A stretch of DNA of 19,831 nt from Rhodobacterales bacterium UBA7416 (GTDB lineage: Bacteria; Pseudomonadota; Alphaproteobacteria; Rhodobacterales; Rhodobacteraceae), in contig DKMK01000132.1 in NCBI GenBank assembly GCA_002469545.1, positions 1 through 19,831 on the forward strand. Direction: 5' to 3'. Below the pieces are notes generated by a model that made no database searches, had not been told where the DNA came from, and saw only the letters and a program-made list of their open reading frames with translations. Shown in pieces: positions 1 through 7,855 of this stretch. The position numbers and the translations under genes are program-made. The stretch's first letter is position 1, and every line of letters starts with the position of its first letter.

Positions 1-2
1 GT

Positions 3-65
3 TGGGGAATGAAGGTAATCCTTGAATTGACCCCGACGCCTGCTTTGCATATTGAAGGCCCATAA
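3..65 (+). CDS. Possible 3' end of an upstream gene, cut by the window edge
   Basis: One forward frame is open from the window edge to a TAA at 63-65 and encodes about 20 residues ending in LHIEGP. It stops 23 bases before glyQ, which would fit the last gene of an upstream transcription unit. The fragment is too short to recognise, and an open frame of this length occurs easily by chance, so this is only a possibility. Confidence 0.25.
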   Translation, partial: WGMKVILELTPTPALHIEGP

Positions 66-88
66 CATCCGCGATCAAAGGCAGAGCT

Positions 89-1012
89 ATGGCGACCACG
101 AAACCAACTTGTTTCCAAGAGATTATTTTACGGCTTCAGAATTACTGGGCCGAGCGTGGCTGTGCGATCATGCAACCTTATGACATGGAAGTCGGAGCGG
201 GTACATTCCACCCTGCAACGACATTGCGTGCCTTGGGATCAAAACCATGGGCGGCTGCTTATGTTCAACCATCGCGTCGCCCCACGGATGGGCGTTACGG
301 GGAAAACCCAAACCGATTGCAACATTACTACCAGTACCAAGTTTTGATTAAGCCAAGTCCACCGGATCTGCAGGACCTGTATCTGGGATCGCTAGAAGCG
401 ATTGGCATTGATATGGATTTGCACGATATTCGCTTTGTCGAAGACGACTGGGAAAGCCCAACATTGGGGGCTTGGGGTCTGGGCTGGGAAGTTTGGTGTG
501 ACGGTATGGAAGTGTCGCAGTTTACATATTTCCAACAGGTTGGCGGACATGATTGTAAACCCGTTTCAGGTGAGTTGACCTATGGTTTGGAACGCCTAGC
601 GATGTATGTTTTGGGTGTTGATCACGTGATGGACATGCCGTTCAATACACCTGGATCACCGATTTCATTGACTTATGGCGACGTGTTTAAGCAAACAGAG
701 CAAGAATATTCGCGTTGGAATTTCGATATTGCTGACACGGATACGTTGTTACAGCATTTCAAAGATGCCGAAGCAGAATGTCAGCGCATTTTGGATGCGC
801 CCCATGATGACCCAAAAACAGGTCGAAAAATCATCATGGCGCACCCTGCGTATGACCAGTGCATCAAAGCATCGCATGTTTTCAACTTACTTGATGCACG
901 CGGAGTGATTTCTGTGACAGAACGACAGGCGTATATCGGCCGTGTGCGGGCATTGGCAAAAGCATGTGCGGATGCATTTGTATTGACCGAAGCCGGCGGG
1001 GCGACGTTATGA
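89..1012 (+). CDS. glyQ: Glycine--tRNA ligase, alpha subunit
   Basis: Catalytic alpha subunit of the bacterial alpha2-beta2 glycyl-tRNA synthetase, which charges tRNA-Gly with glycine using ATP in the cytoplasm. The 307-residue product is full length (the E. coli protein is about 303 residues). It opens with TCFQEIILRLQNYWAERGC and carries the very conserved class II synthetase block YVQPSRRPTDGRYGENPNR near residues 58-76, followed by LQHYYQYQVLIKPSP. Other family landmarks are the DDWESPTLGAWGLGWEVW block and the glycine-rich GGHDCKPVSGELTYGLERLA block. An AAGG lies 8 bases before the ATG. The stop overlaps the start of the next gene (ATGA at 1009-1012), so the downstream genes are very probably translationally coupled. 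The partner subunit glyS is two genes downstream. Confidence 0.97.
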   Translation: MATTKPTCFQEIILRLQNYWAERGCAIMQPYDMEVGAGTFHPATTLRALGSKPWAAAYVQPSRRPTDGRYGENPNRLQHYYQYQVLIKPSPPDLQDLYLGSLEAIGIDMDLHDIRFVEDDWESPTLGAWGLGWEVWCDGMEVSQFTYFQQVGGHDCKPVSGELTYGLERLAMYVLGVDHVMDMPFNTPGSPISLTYGDVFKQTEQEYSRWNFDIADTDTLLQHFKDAEAECQRILDAPHDDPKTGRKIIMAHPAYDQCIKASHVFNLLDARGVISVTERQAYIGRVRALAKACADAFVLTEAGGATL

Positions 1013-1884
1013 AGGGGTCCGTATTAATGGGAGGTATGTTATTTGCCGCCGCCGCCATGGGTATTGGCCTTTGGTATAGCGCCGAAAAAGCGTATTACGT
1101 CGAAGTGACGGATGTTGCCGAAGTAATGGCGTATGGTGACGCTTTTCCTGTCGCAAATTATCGTGGGATCGACGCTGATACGTCTCCGCTCAAAATGCGT
1201 GCGTGTTTTAATGTTGATTGGGATTATTATCCGACGGATGAATTCAAAGGTGTTGCAACGCCGTTGATTGCGCCTAAATCATTTGATTGCTTTAATGCCA
1301 AGAAAATTGGTGCGGATTTAGAAGCAGGAAATGCAACGGCAATACTGTCCGATGAAAATAAGCCCTATGGTTTCAATACGTTTATTGCGCAGTATCCAGA
1401 TGGAAATGCCTTTATGTGGCGTCAGGTGAACAACTGTGGCGAGGCGCATTTTTCGGGTGACGCTATCCCACAGGGGTGTCCCGTGCCAGCAGATGCGGCG
1501 GCGAAAAATGTTATGCGTGATCCGGATCATGCACTGCACGACATCAATTTGACCCCGATTACTGGTGACGCACCAGAAAGCATGTTGATTGAAGGCCAGC
1601 CGATTGTTGCGTTTTCGACGGATGCGAAATTTTACTATGCCTGTTTCCAAACACCAATGAGTTTTGGTTTGTTAACAGAGACTTATGAAATTTCTGACAA
1701 TGCATTACCTGCAAAACCATTGGGTGACATGGCGTGTTATAATCAAGAAAAGATTGCAATGGATGTGGCCAGTGGCGAAGCGTTAAGCTTGGTTGGCCAA
1801 AGAAACATAGTTGATGGCATTGATCGTATCATTGCTGTTTACCCAGATGGACGTGCCTTTGCGTGGCACCAAGAGGCACAATAA
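1009..1884 (+). CDS. Membrane-anchored protein with two similar domains, between glyQ and glyS (DUF6446-like)
   Basis: The function is unknown. The 291-residue product starts at the ATG overlapping the glyQ stop; an in-frame ATG at 964 would lie deep inside glyQ and is unlikely. Residues about 5-23 form one hydrophobic segment (GGMLFAAAAMGIGLWY), a signal anchor that would place the rest in the periplasm. Two regions resemble each other, about 62-141 and 207-290. Both contain an ACF motif (C66, C212), a second cysteine (C94 in SFDCFN, C243 in DMACYN), and a closing YPDG-x-AF-x-W block (129-137, 279-287). Two more cysteines follow copy A (C143, C157). From memory, a family labelled DUF6446 sits at this position in Rhodobacterales; I am not certain of the label. 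The stop overlaps the glyS start (TAATG), so it is cotranscribed with both synthetase subunits, though a link to tRNA charging is unproven. Confidence 0.82.
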   Translation: MKGSVLMGGMLFAAAAMGIGLWYSAEKAYYVEVTDVAEVMAYGDAFPVANYRGIDADTSPLKMRACFNVDWDYYPTDEFKGVATPLIAPKSFDCFNAKKIGADLEAGNATAILSDENKPYGFNTFIAQYPDGNAFMWRQVNNCGEAHFSGDAIPQGCPVPADAAAKNVMRDPDHALHDINLTPITGDAPESMLIEGQPIVAFSTDAKFYYACFQTPMSFGLLTETYEISDNALPAKPLGDMACYNQEKIAMDVASGEALSLVGQRNIVDGIDRIIAVYPDGRAFAWHQEAQ

Positions 1885-3941
1885 TGGCTGATTTACTGCT
1901 TGAACTATTTTCCGAAGAAATCCCAGCGGGCATGCAAGCGCGCGCCTGTGCCGATTTGCAAAAACTGGTCACGAATGGTTTGGTGGAGGCTGGTTTAACC
2001 TATGCTTCGGCAGGGACCTGCGCCACACCACGCCGTCTGTGTTTGACAATCGAAGGATTATTGACCCAGAGCCCAAGTACACGTGAAGAACGCAAAGGCC
2101 CACGTGTTGATGCGCCGGAACAAGCGTTGAATGGATTTTTACGCGGTGCTGGATTGACCAAAGACCAATTGGAAATCCGTGACGACAAAAAAGGTCAAAC
2201 GTATTATGCCGTTATCGAAAAGGCGGGCCGTCCGGCCGCCGATATCGTGGCAGAAGTTGTAACCGCAACAATCCGTAATTTCCCGTGGCAAAAATCGATG
2301 CGTTGGGGTGCTGGAACGTTGCGCTGGGTACGTCCATTGCATTCGATCTTGTGCATTTTATCCGCCGAAGATGGCGCACAGGTTGTTGATTTTGAAATCG
2401 ATGGTATTCAATCCGCGAACTTGACCGCTGGGCATCGTTTCTTAGCGCCTGAATGGTTTTCTGTGAATTCGTTTGAACAGTATCAAATTGAGTTAAAGAA
2501 AGCCTTTGTGGTTTTGGATGCACAAGAGCGTGCTGATCATATTTGGGAAGATGCCAAAAACATGGCGTTCGCCCAAGGTTTGGAATTGGTCGAAGACGCT
2601 GGTTTGTTGGCAGAGGTTGCAGGTTTGGTTGAATGGCCTGTCGTGTTGATGGGTGATATCGCCGAAGATTTCTTGAACCTACCGCCAGAAGTTTTGATCA
2701 CATCAATGAAAGAGCACCAAAAGTTTTTCAGTGTGAAGAACCCTAAGACTGGCCGCATCGAAAAATTCGTGACTGTTGCCAATCGCACGACAGTGGACAA
2801 TGGCGCGACGATTTTGGCGGGGAACCAAAAGGTTCTGTTTGCACGCCTGTCGGACGCGAAATTCTTTTGGGAAAATGATTTACGCATTGCTAAGGCTGGC
2901 ATGGGTGAATGGGCGGACAAGTTGCAAAACGTGACCTTCCACAACAAATTGGGCACACAAGCCGAACGCATTGATCGTATTGCGGCGTTGGCGGGTGAAA
3001 TCGCACCACTGGTTGGGGCCGATGTTGAACTGGCCACACAGGCAGCGAAATTGGCCAAAGCTGATTTGTCATCGGAAATGGTTGGCGAGTTTGCCAAACT
3101 ACAAGGTTTGATGGGGCGTTATTACGCGGCAGAGGCAGGTTTACCAGCCGAAGTTGGCGCGGCGTCACAGGAACATTATTCACCACTAGGGCCGACTGAT
3201 GTGGTGCCAACTGCACCCGTTTCCGTGGCTGTGGCCATGGCTGATAAGATTGATACGCTGACAGGTTTTTGGGCGATAGATGAAAAACCGACGGGATCAA
3301 AAGATCCCTTTGCGTTGCGTCGTTCTGCATTGGGTGTGATCCGTTTGATTTTGGAAAACAAAGTGGGTTCAAGTGCTGTTACGTTGTTTGCAAAAGGTTA
3401 TGATGGCGCGGATGCCGCTGACCTACTTTCCTTTTTCCACGACCGCCTAAAGGTCTACCTTAAAGATGCAGGCATCAGCCACGACGTGATCGATGCCTGC
3501 CTCGCCATGCCAAACAACGACGATTTCACGTTGTTGGTAAAACGCGCACAAGCGTTACAAGAATTCCGCAATTCTGACGACGGTGAAAACCTGTTACAGG
3601 GGTTCAAACGCGCCAACAATATCCTGAAGGCAGAAGAGAAGAAGGATGGCGTGTCATATGAAGGTACGCCAGATGTGAAGTTCGCCGAAGTGGATGCAGA
3701 GACAACTTTGTTTGCGGCATTGGATGAAAACGAGTCACAGATTGCGAATGCAATTAAGGCAGAAGACTTTAGTTCGGCAATGGCATCATTGGCAAATCTT
3801 CGCGGACCAATTGATGCATTTTTTGAAGCTGTGCAAGTGAACGCGGACGCACAAGTTGTGCGCCGTAACAGGTTGTGTTTATTGAATAAAATTCGCACGA
3901 TCATGGGCAGTGTATCCGATTTCAGTTTGATCGACGGTTAA
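1884..3941 (+). CDS. glyS: Glycine--tRNA ligase, beta subunit
   Basis: Beta subunit of the tetrameric glycyl-tRNA synthetase, needed for tRNA binding. The 685-residue product is close to the usual length (about 690). It begins LLLELFSEEIPAGM, the normal N-terminus of the family. Further landmarks are PWQKSMRWG and RWVRPLHSI near residues 140-157, EWPVVLMGDI, TSMKEHQKFFSV, ARLSDAKFFWENDL, the HD-like region around HNKLGTQAERIDRI, KADLSSEMVGEF, and PTGSKDPFALRRSALGV. The C-terminus, ending near RNRLCLLNKIR, is the DALR-type anticodon-binding domain. I chose the ATG at 1884, sharing an A with the preceding stop, because the protein then starts where family members start. The gene ends in an intrinsic terminator and is the last of its operon. 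Confidence 0.97.
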   Translation: MADLLLELFSEEIPAGMQARACADLQKLVTNGLVEAGLTYASAGTCATPRRLCLTIEGLLTQSPSTREERKGPRVDAPEQALNGFLRGAGLTKDQLEIRDDKKGQTYYAVIEKAGRPAADIVAEVVTATIRNFPWQKSMRWGAGTLRWVRPLHSILCILSAEDGAQVVDFEIDGIQSANLTAGHRFLAPEWFSVNSFEQYQIELKKAFVVLDAQERADHIWEDAKNMAFAQGLELVEDAGLLAEVAGLVEWPVVLMGDIAEDFLNLPPEVLITSMKEHQKFFSVKNPKTGRIEKFVTVANRTTVDNGATILAGNQKVLFARLSDAKFFWENDLRIAKAGMGEWADKLQNVTFHNKLGTQAERIDRIAALAGEIAPLVGADVELATQAAKLAKADLSSEMVGEFAKLQGLMGRYYAAEAGLPAEVGAASQEHYSPLGPTDVVPTAPVSVAVAMADKIDTLTGFWAIDEKPTGSKDPFALRRSALGVIRLILENKVGSSAVTLFAKGYDGADAADLLSFFHDRLKVYLKDAGISHDVIDACLAMPNNDDFTLLVKRAQALQEFRNSDDGENLLQGFKRANNILKAEEKKDGVSYEGTPDVKFAEVDAETTLFAALDENESQIANAIKAEDFSSAMASLANLRGPIDAFFEAVQVNADAQVVRRNRLCLLNKIRTIMGSVSDFSLIDG

Positions 3942-3944
3942 AGT

Positions 3945-3974
3945 AAAAAGTGGCCTGAGATTAGGCCATTTTTT
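3945..3974 (+). terminator. Intrinsic terminator of the glyQ-glyS operon
   Basis: Stem TGGCCT (3951-3956) pairs with AGGCCA (3963-3968) around a six-base loop and is followed by six T. The A-rich run before the stem can extend pairing with the T tract, so it may partly work in both directions. It begins 3 bases after the glyS stop. Confidence 0.85.
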
Positions 3975-4104
3975 AACACCAAAAACGTCCTAAAAGAGCC
4001 TCCGATAGGCCACAATTCAACCTTAATCAGATCATAAGTATTACCTGTGGGTGAATAGGTCGTATTTAATGTCCTAAAACAATTCTGAAATTCGATTTCC
4101 GTCA

Positions 4105-4136
4105 CTCGAGGCTGTTCCCACCCAAATAGCCTTTGA
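4105..4136 (+). repeat. Imperfect hairpin, first of three
   Basis: AGGCT (4109-4113) can pair with AGCCT (4128-4132) across a 14-base loop. The flanking CTC and GAG extend the stem past a small asymmetric bulge. The structure is weak on its own; it is notable because it lies 3 bases before a perfect 15-bp hairpin. Confidence 0.4.
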
Positions 4137-4139
4137 GTA

Positions 4140-4172
4140 GTCAGGTGTAGCTTCTATGAAGCTACACCTGAC
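4140..4172 (+). repeat. Perfect 15-bp inverted repeat with a 3-base loop
   Basis: GTCAGGTGTAGCTTC at 4140-4154 is the exact reverse complement of 4158-4172, separated by TAT. No T tract follows on either strand, so this is not a standard intrinsic terminator. It could act as an RNA hairpin in the leader of the dikinase-like gene, as a protein-binding palindrome, or as a copy of a dispersed palindromic repeat. It lies about 100 bases before the start codon. Confidence 0.85.
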
Positions 4173-4177
4173 GCTTA

Positions 4178-4204
4178 AAAACTGTTGCAGTTTTCCACAG
4201 TTTT
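4178..4204 (+). repeat. Hairpin with two alternative 3' arms
   Basis: AAAACTG (4178-4184) is followed by two copies of CAGTTTT, at 4188-4194 and 4198-4204. The first allows a 7-bp stem with a 3-base TTG loop. The second allows an 8-bp stem (AAAACTGT with ACAGTTTT) with an 11-base loop. The two pairings exclude each other. Confidence 0.55.
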
Positions 4205-4260
4205 AAACTTTGTTTTCTTTCTACTGTTAAATCATCCGAATTGTTCCTAATGTTACTGCA

Positions 4261-4265
4261 AGGAG
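4261..4265 (+). promoter_or_regulatory. Ribosome-binding site that decides the start of the dikinase-like gene
   Basis: AGGAG lies 7 bases before a TTG at 4273 and only 1 base before an in-frame TTG at 4267. The spacing favours the second TTG. No ATG or GTG start lies nearby in this frame, and an in-frame TAA at 4228-4230 limits upstream extension. Confidence 0.7.
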
Positions 4266-4272
4266 ATTGGTT

Positions 4273-6861
4273 TTGGACGGTACAAATTCGACATATCCAG
4301 ACTGTGTAAAGCTGAAACAGGGGGCCGATGTGCCGGCGTCTGTTTACGGCGCGCGCGCGGCTGCGGTTGTTCATTTGATGCAATCTGAACTGCCAATTCC
4401 GGCAGGCTGGGCGTTTTCCTGTGAAACTGTTGCGAAATTTCAGCGTTCTGAATACCCAACAGATTGGCCCGTCCGTGAAGCATTGGATAAAGGCCGTTTG
4501 GTTTCCTTGCGCGCCAGCCCTGTAGAGCGTGATTGGGGTGGCCCCGAGACATTGTTAAATGTTGGCATGAATTGGGTTGCCCATGGACGTTTGTGTAAGC
4601 CATTGGGCAAATCCGCCACGGATGCATTGTATTTCCGATTTGTTCAGGATTTTGCAACACAAGTGGCCCGACTAGACTCCGAAGATTTCGATGAGATTGC
4701 CGACAAATCCATGGGGCCTGATGGTATCGATTATGGTCATGCGTTGGAATTGTCCTTGAACCTGTATGAGCAAGAAACAGACGAACCATTCCCCCAAGAT
4801 AGCCTTTCTCAAATGCGAAAAGCATTGCGATCGATGGCTGCGGCGTGGAATGGCGCAAGTGCGCGTATTTTGCGTTCTGTACGCGGAGCACCCGCGGATG
4901 CAGGGCTTGGCCTCATTGTTCAAGAAATGGTTCTGGGGATTGGCAAAGGTGAATTTGGTTCGGGGATTGCACAGTTTGCATCGCCTGTTACCGGCGAAGA
5001 AATGGCATTTGGTCGGTATTTGACCCAATCCCAAGGCCGCGATGCCTTGGACGAAAGTGGTGCGCAATATTTGGCAAAAGATGCCCGCGGCCCGTCATTA
5101 GAAGAGATATGCCCGACTGCCTTTGCAGAGATAAAATCATACGTAGAACATGCGACAACAGTTCACCGCGACGAAATGAAGTTGGAATTCACTGTTGAAA
5201 ATGGGTCCGTTTGGGTTTTGGACGCTGTTCCTGCCGATCGTACGGGGCGTGCGGCCATTGCGATTGTTGTTCGATTAGAAGCATTGGGATTAATTGATCG
5301 CGATTCTGCGTTGATGAAAATTGATCCACGTAATTTGAACGAAATCTTGCACCCACAGATCGACCCCAAAGCTGAACGCATAGAGATCGCTGATGGTATT
5401 GGCGCCAGCCCAGGCGCGGCGACAGGTAAGATCGTCTTTAGCGCATCTGCCGCAGTCGCATCAGAGGCGCGCGGCGAGGCGGCGATTTTGGTGCGGGTGG
5501 AAACCACACCAGATGATGTGCGCGGTATGCATTCGGCAAACGGCATTTTGACAGAGCGGGGCGGCATAAACAGTCACGCCGCTGTGGTTGCACGAACCTT
5601 GGGTTTACCCTGTGTGGTTGGTGTGAAAAATATTGACATCGATCAGAAAAACAAAGTGGTTACGTTGCCCGATAACTCTCAGTTGTCCGCGGGTGACATT
5701 GTCACCATTGATGGCGCAACTGGGCAATTATTATCTGGCGCGCCACAATTGGTGGAACCTGAATTGGGCGGCGATTTCCTAAAATTCATGAGCTGGGCGG
5801 ATAATACGCGTACGTTAGGTGTGCGTGGAAACGCAGACACCCCACAAGACGTGCGTTTGGCGCAGGCTTTTGGTGTTGATGGCATTGGTTTGGTGCGCAC
5901 AGAGCATATGTTCTTCGACTCGCACCGCCTGACTGTTATGCGTGAATTAATTTTTGCCGATAAGCCAGAAGACCGCCAAGATGCGTTGAATCTGTTGTTG
6001 CCGATGCAACGCGGTGACTTTGTTGAAATGTTATCATTGATGAAAGATCAGTCCGTTTGCATTCGACTGCTTGACCCACCATTGCACGAATTTTTACCAA
6101 GTTCGCGCGAACAGGTTGTTGCATTGGCCGAAGCAATGAACTTGCCTTTGTCAAAGGTAAGTGCACGGATAGAGGAATTGGCGGAGTTCAACCCGATGTT
6201 GGGTACCCGTGGCGTGCGGTTGGGCATAACAGTACCCGAGATTTATGACATGCAAGCCCGTGCCATTTTCGAGGCCGTTTGTGAAATAAAAAAATCAGCA
6301 GGAATCTTGATCCATCCGGAAATCATGATCCCGCTTGTGTCCGCTAATCGCGAAGTCGAGTTGGTGAAAGCACGGATTGACGCGATTGCGTCGGCCGTTC
6401 AGTCGGAACAGAATGTTGAATTAGATTACAAGCTGGGTGTGATGGTTGAAACACCACGTGCTGCGTTGCGCGCACATGATATTGCACGCACTGTCGATTT
6501 CATGAGCTTTGGTACAAATGACCTTACGCAAATGACCTATGGCTTGTCGCGCGATGATGCTGGACGGTTTATGCGTGAATATGTGCAAAAAGATATTTTC
6601 CATGAAGATCCTTTTATGACGTTGGATATTGATGGGGTAGGCGAGTTGCTAAAGATTGCAACCGAACGTGGTCGATCCGTGAAAAGCGGTCTACAGTTGG
6701 GTTTGTGCGGTGAACATGGTGGTGATCCCGATTCCGTTAAATTCTGCCACGAAGCCGGTTTCGACTATGTTTCTTGTTCGCCATTTCGAACACCCATTGC
6801 GCGTTTGGCCGCTGCACAAGCAGAATTGGCAAATCCAGCAATTCGCAAAACAATAAATTAA
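4273..6861 (+). CDS. ppdK: Pyruvate phosphate dikinase-like PEP-utilising enzyme with an altered ATP-site region
   Basis: The family interconverts pyruvate, ATP and phosphate with PEP, AMP and pyrophosphate. The 862-residue product starts at TTG, chosen from the AGGAG 7 bases upstream. The central swivelling phosphohistidine domain is intact: ERGGINSHAAVVAR with the predicted catalytic His435. The C-terminal PEP/pyruvate barrel is also intact: GIGLVRTEHMFF, MLGTRGVRLGI, SFGTNDLTQMTYG, and GLCGEHGGDP with predicted catalytic Cys812. The N-terminal nucleotide-binding domain is divergent. The usual GGKG reads GARA near residues 26-29, and the usual LQTRNGKRT reads LDAVPADRT at 316-324. By recalled alignment to the Clostridium symbiosum enzyme, E323 and R92 equivalents remain (E305, R80), but D321, Q335 and R337 become K303, D317 and V319. 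It may therefore use ATP poorly or use another phosphate donor. It is a single gene with its own structured leader. Confidence 0.85.
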   Translation: MDGTNSTYPDCVKLKQGADVPASVYGARAAAVVHLMQSELPIPAGWAFSCETVAKFQRSEYPTDWPVREALDKGRLVSLRASPVERDWGGPETLLNVGMNWVAHGRLCKPLGKSATDALYFRFVQDFATQVARLDSEDFDEIADKSMGPDGIDYGHALELSLNLYEQETDEPFPQDSLSQMRKALRSMAAAWNGASARILRSVRGAPADAGLGLIVQEMVLGIGKGEFGSGIAQFASPVTGEEMAFGRYLTQSQGRDALDESGAQYLAKDARGPSLEEICPTAFAEIKSYVEHATTVHRDEMKLEFTVENGSVWVLDAVPADRTGRAAIAIVVRLEALGLIDRDSALMKIDPRNLNEILHPQIDPKAERIEIADGIGASPGAATGKIVFSASAAVASEARGEAAILVRVETTPDDVRGMHSANGILTERGGINSHAAVVARTLGLPCVVGVKNIDIDQKNKVVTLPDNSQLSAGDIVTIDGATGQLLSGAPQLVEPELGGDFLKFMSWADNTRTLGVRGNADTPQDVRLAQAFGVDGIGLVRTEHMFFDSHRLTVMRELIFADKPEDRQDALNLLLPMQRGDFVEMLSLMKDQSVCIRLLDPPLHEFLPSSREQVVALAEAMNLPLSKVSARIEELAEFNPMLGTRGVRLGITVPEIYDMQARAIFEAVCEIKKSAGILIHPEIMIPLVSANREVELVKARIDAIASAVQSEQNVELDYKLGVMVETPRAALRAHDIARTVDFMSFGTNDLTQMTYGLSRDDAGRFMREYVQKDIFHEDPFMTLDIDGVGELLKIATERGRSVKSGLQLGLCGEHGGDPDSVKFCHEAGFDYVSCSPFRTPIARLAAAQAELANPAIRKTIN

Positions 6862-6983
6862 TTTCGAATTTTAAATAATTGCAAGTAAATGCGGCGACGG
6901 TTTTATTACCGCTGTAAATTTACCATGTAAAATAACTAGACGTAGAGCGTTTGCTTTCTTACAAGCCTGTTTATTGGACGTGC

Positions 6984-7004
6984 AGACACAGTTTAGACAC
7001 AGTT
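6984..7004 (+). repeat. Tandem 10-bp direct repeat, 11-bp period, before the hydrolase gene
   Basis: AGACACAGTT occurs at 6984-6993 and again at 6995-7004, separated by one T. The second copy ends 15 bases before the hydrolase start codon. A period of 11 bp puts both copies on the same face of the helix, as direct-repeat operators often are. It may also be chance. Confidence 0.5.
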
Positions 7005-7019
7005 ACATGGGCGATAAAC

Positions 7020-7730
7020 ATGATAAAACATGCAATAGCAGCATTGATGACAATGAGTGTATTAGCCGGAACGCCTGTCGTTGCGAATAATATCGAAAGC
7101 GGCGTCAGCAACAAAAACGAAGAAGTAGCCACTGGATCAAAGCGGCGCACTGGGCGTTGGGTCACTTTTTTAACATCCCTACGACCCAAAACAACAACTG
7201 TGAACGTGTCGCTTGATACACCAATCGAAGAGGTTGTTATCAAACGCGCACGCCTATTCCCGTTGCGCAAAAAGAAACAACCACAGGTCTTTACAGCGAT
7301 CCCGTCAAAAACGACATTGAATGAGCTGCCAGCAGCTAACGGAAACGAAGAGTGGCTTTGCCTGACAGAGGCGTTGTACTTCGAAGCCCGCGGCGAAAAA
7401 ATTCCGGGCATTTTTGCCGTTGCAGAGGTTATTTTGAACCGTCGTGACAGCAAAAAATTCCCAAACACCGCATGTAACGTGATTTCGCAGGGCTCACACC
7501 GTAAAAACGCCTGTCAGTTTTCGTATAAATGTGACGGCCACAAAGAAGTGTACCGCGAGAAAAAAGCAAAAGAGCTGGTCGCAAAGATCGCGCAGATTGT
7601 TTTAGAAGATCGCGCACCACGTTTAACCGGTGGGGCGACGTTTTATCATGCGAATACAGTGCGTCCACGTTGGGCACGTTCGTTCCGACGTACGGCCACA
7701 ATTGGAAAACATTACTTTTATAGCGGATGA
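7020..7730 (+). CDS. Secreted cell-wall hydrolase, SleB family (Hydrolase_2)
   Basis: Predicted periplasmic peptidoglycan-cleaving enzyme. I chose the ATG at 7020 because it gives a clean signal peptide (MIKHAIAALMTMSVLAGTPVVA, cleavage about residue 22). An upstream start would put about 23 polar residues in front of it. Residues 23-105 are a low-complexity, basic, proline-containing linker. Residues 110-236 are the hydrolase domain: WLCLTEALYFEARGE with the likely catalytic Glu122, IFAVAEVILNRR, CNVISQG, CQFSYKCDG, GGATFYHANTVRPRWAR, and IGKHYFYSG at the end. Cysteines 114, 152, 165 and 171 are consistent with disulfides outside the cytoplasm. Related proteins are lytic-transglycosylase-like, but the exact bond cut cannot be read from sequence. 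The ribosome-binding site is weak (GGGCG), and a tandem direct repeat lies just upstream. Confidence 0.88.
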   Translation: MIKHAIAALMTMSVLAGTPVVANNIESGVSNKNEEVATGSKRRTGRWVTFLTSLRPKTTTVNVSLDTPIEEVVIKRARLFPLRKKKQPQVFTAIPSKTTLNELPAANGNEEWLCLTEALYFEARGEKIPGIFAVAEVILNRRDSKKFPNTACNVISQGSHRKNACQFSYKCDGHKEVYREKKAKELVAKIAQIVLEDRAPRLTGGATFYHANTVRPRWARSFRRTATIGKHYFYSG

Positions 7731-7855
7731 ATTGACGTAAATTCCGCCTTGGCTGACGTGTTACAGATTGCCTGTGCACGCAATACGGTGTTTCTTGTGT
7801 TCAAGGTCCAAGAGAGATAAGTCGGGCCAGAATTTACAACGCTAAGGTCTGCACC

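Larger units (their letters stand above)
3975..4272 (+). other. Gene-free stretch between glyS and the dikinase-like gene
   Basis: No credible coding region is present on either strand. The left part (3975-4104) holds nothing I can name. The right part (4105-4204) has three adjacent hairpin-forming elements, listed separately, followed by a T-rich run (4201-4224) and the ribosome-binding site of the next gene. The dikinase-like gene must get its promoter from here, because the operon upstream ends in a terminator. I could not identify convincing -35/-10 boxes. Confidence 0.6.

Noticed and set aside
964..1008. Upstream ATG at 964 as the start of the protein between glyQ and glyS
   Set aside because: It would add 15 residues inside glyQ ahead of the hydrophobic anchor; the ATGA overlap at 1009 is the normal operon arrangement.
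2537..3904. Long open frames on the minus strand inside glyS (about 186, 160 and 149 residues)
   Set aside because: They lie opposite a certain gene, have no recognisable domains and no independent signals; they are shadows of the glyS codon pattern.
4191..4199. TTTTCCACA, a match to the relaxed DnaA-box pattern in an AT-rich gene-free stretch
   Set aside because: It is a single site with no further boxes nearby and no origin-linked genes, so it does not support a replication origin.
6891..6912. Weak inverted repeat (GCGG with CCGC, or CGGT with ACCG) after the dikinase-like gene as a terminator
   Set aside because: The stem is only four pairs in either register and no T run follows.
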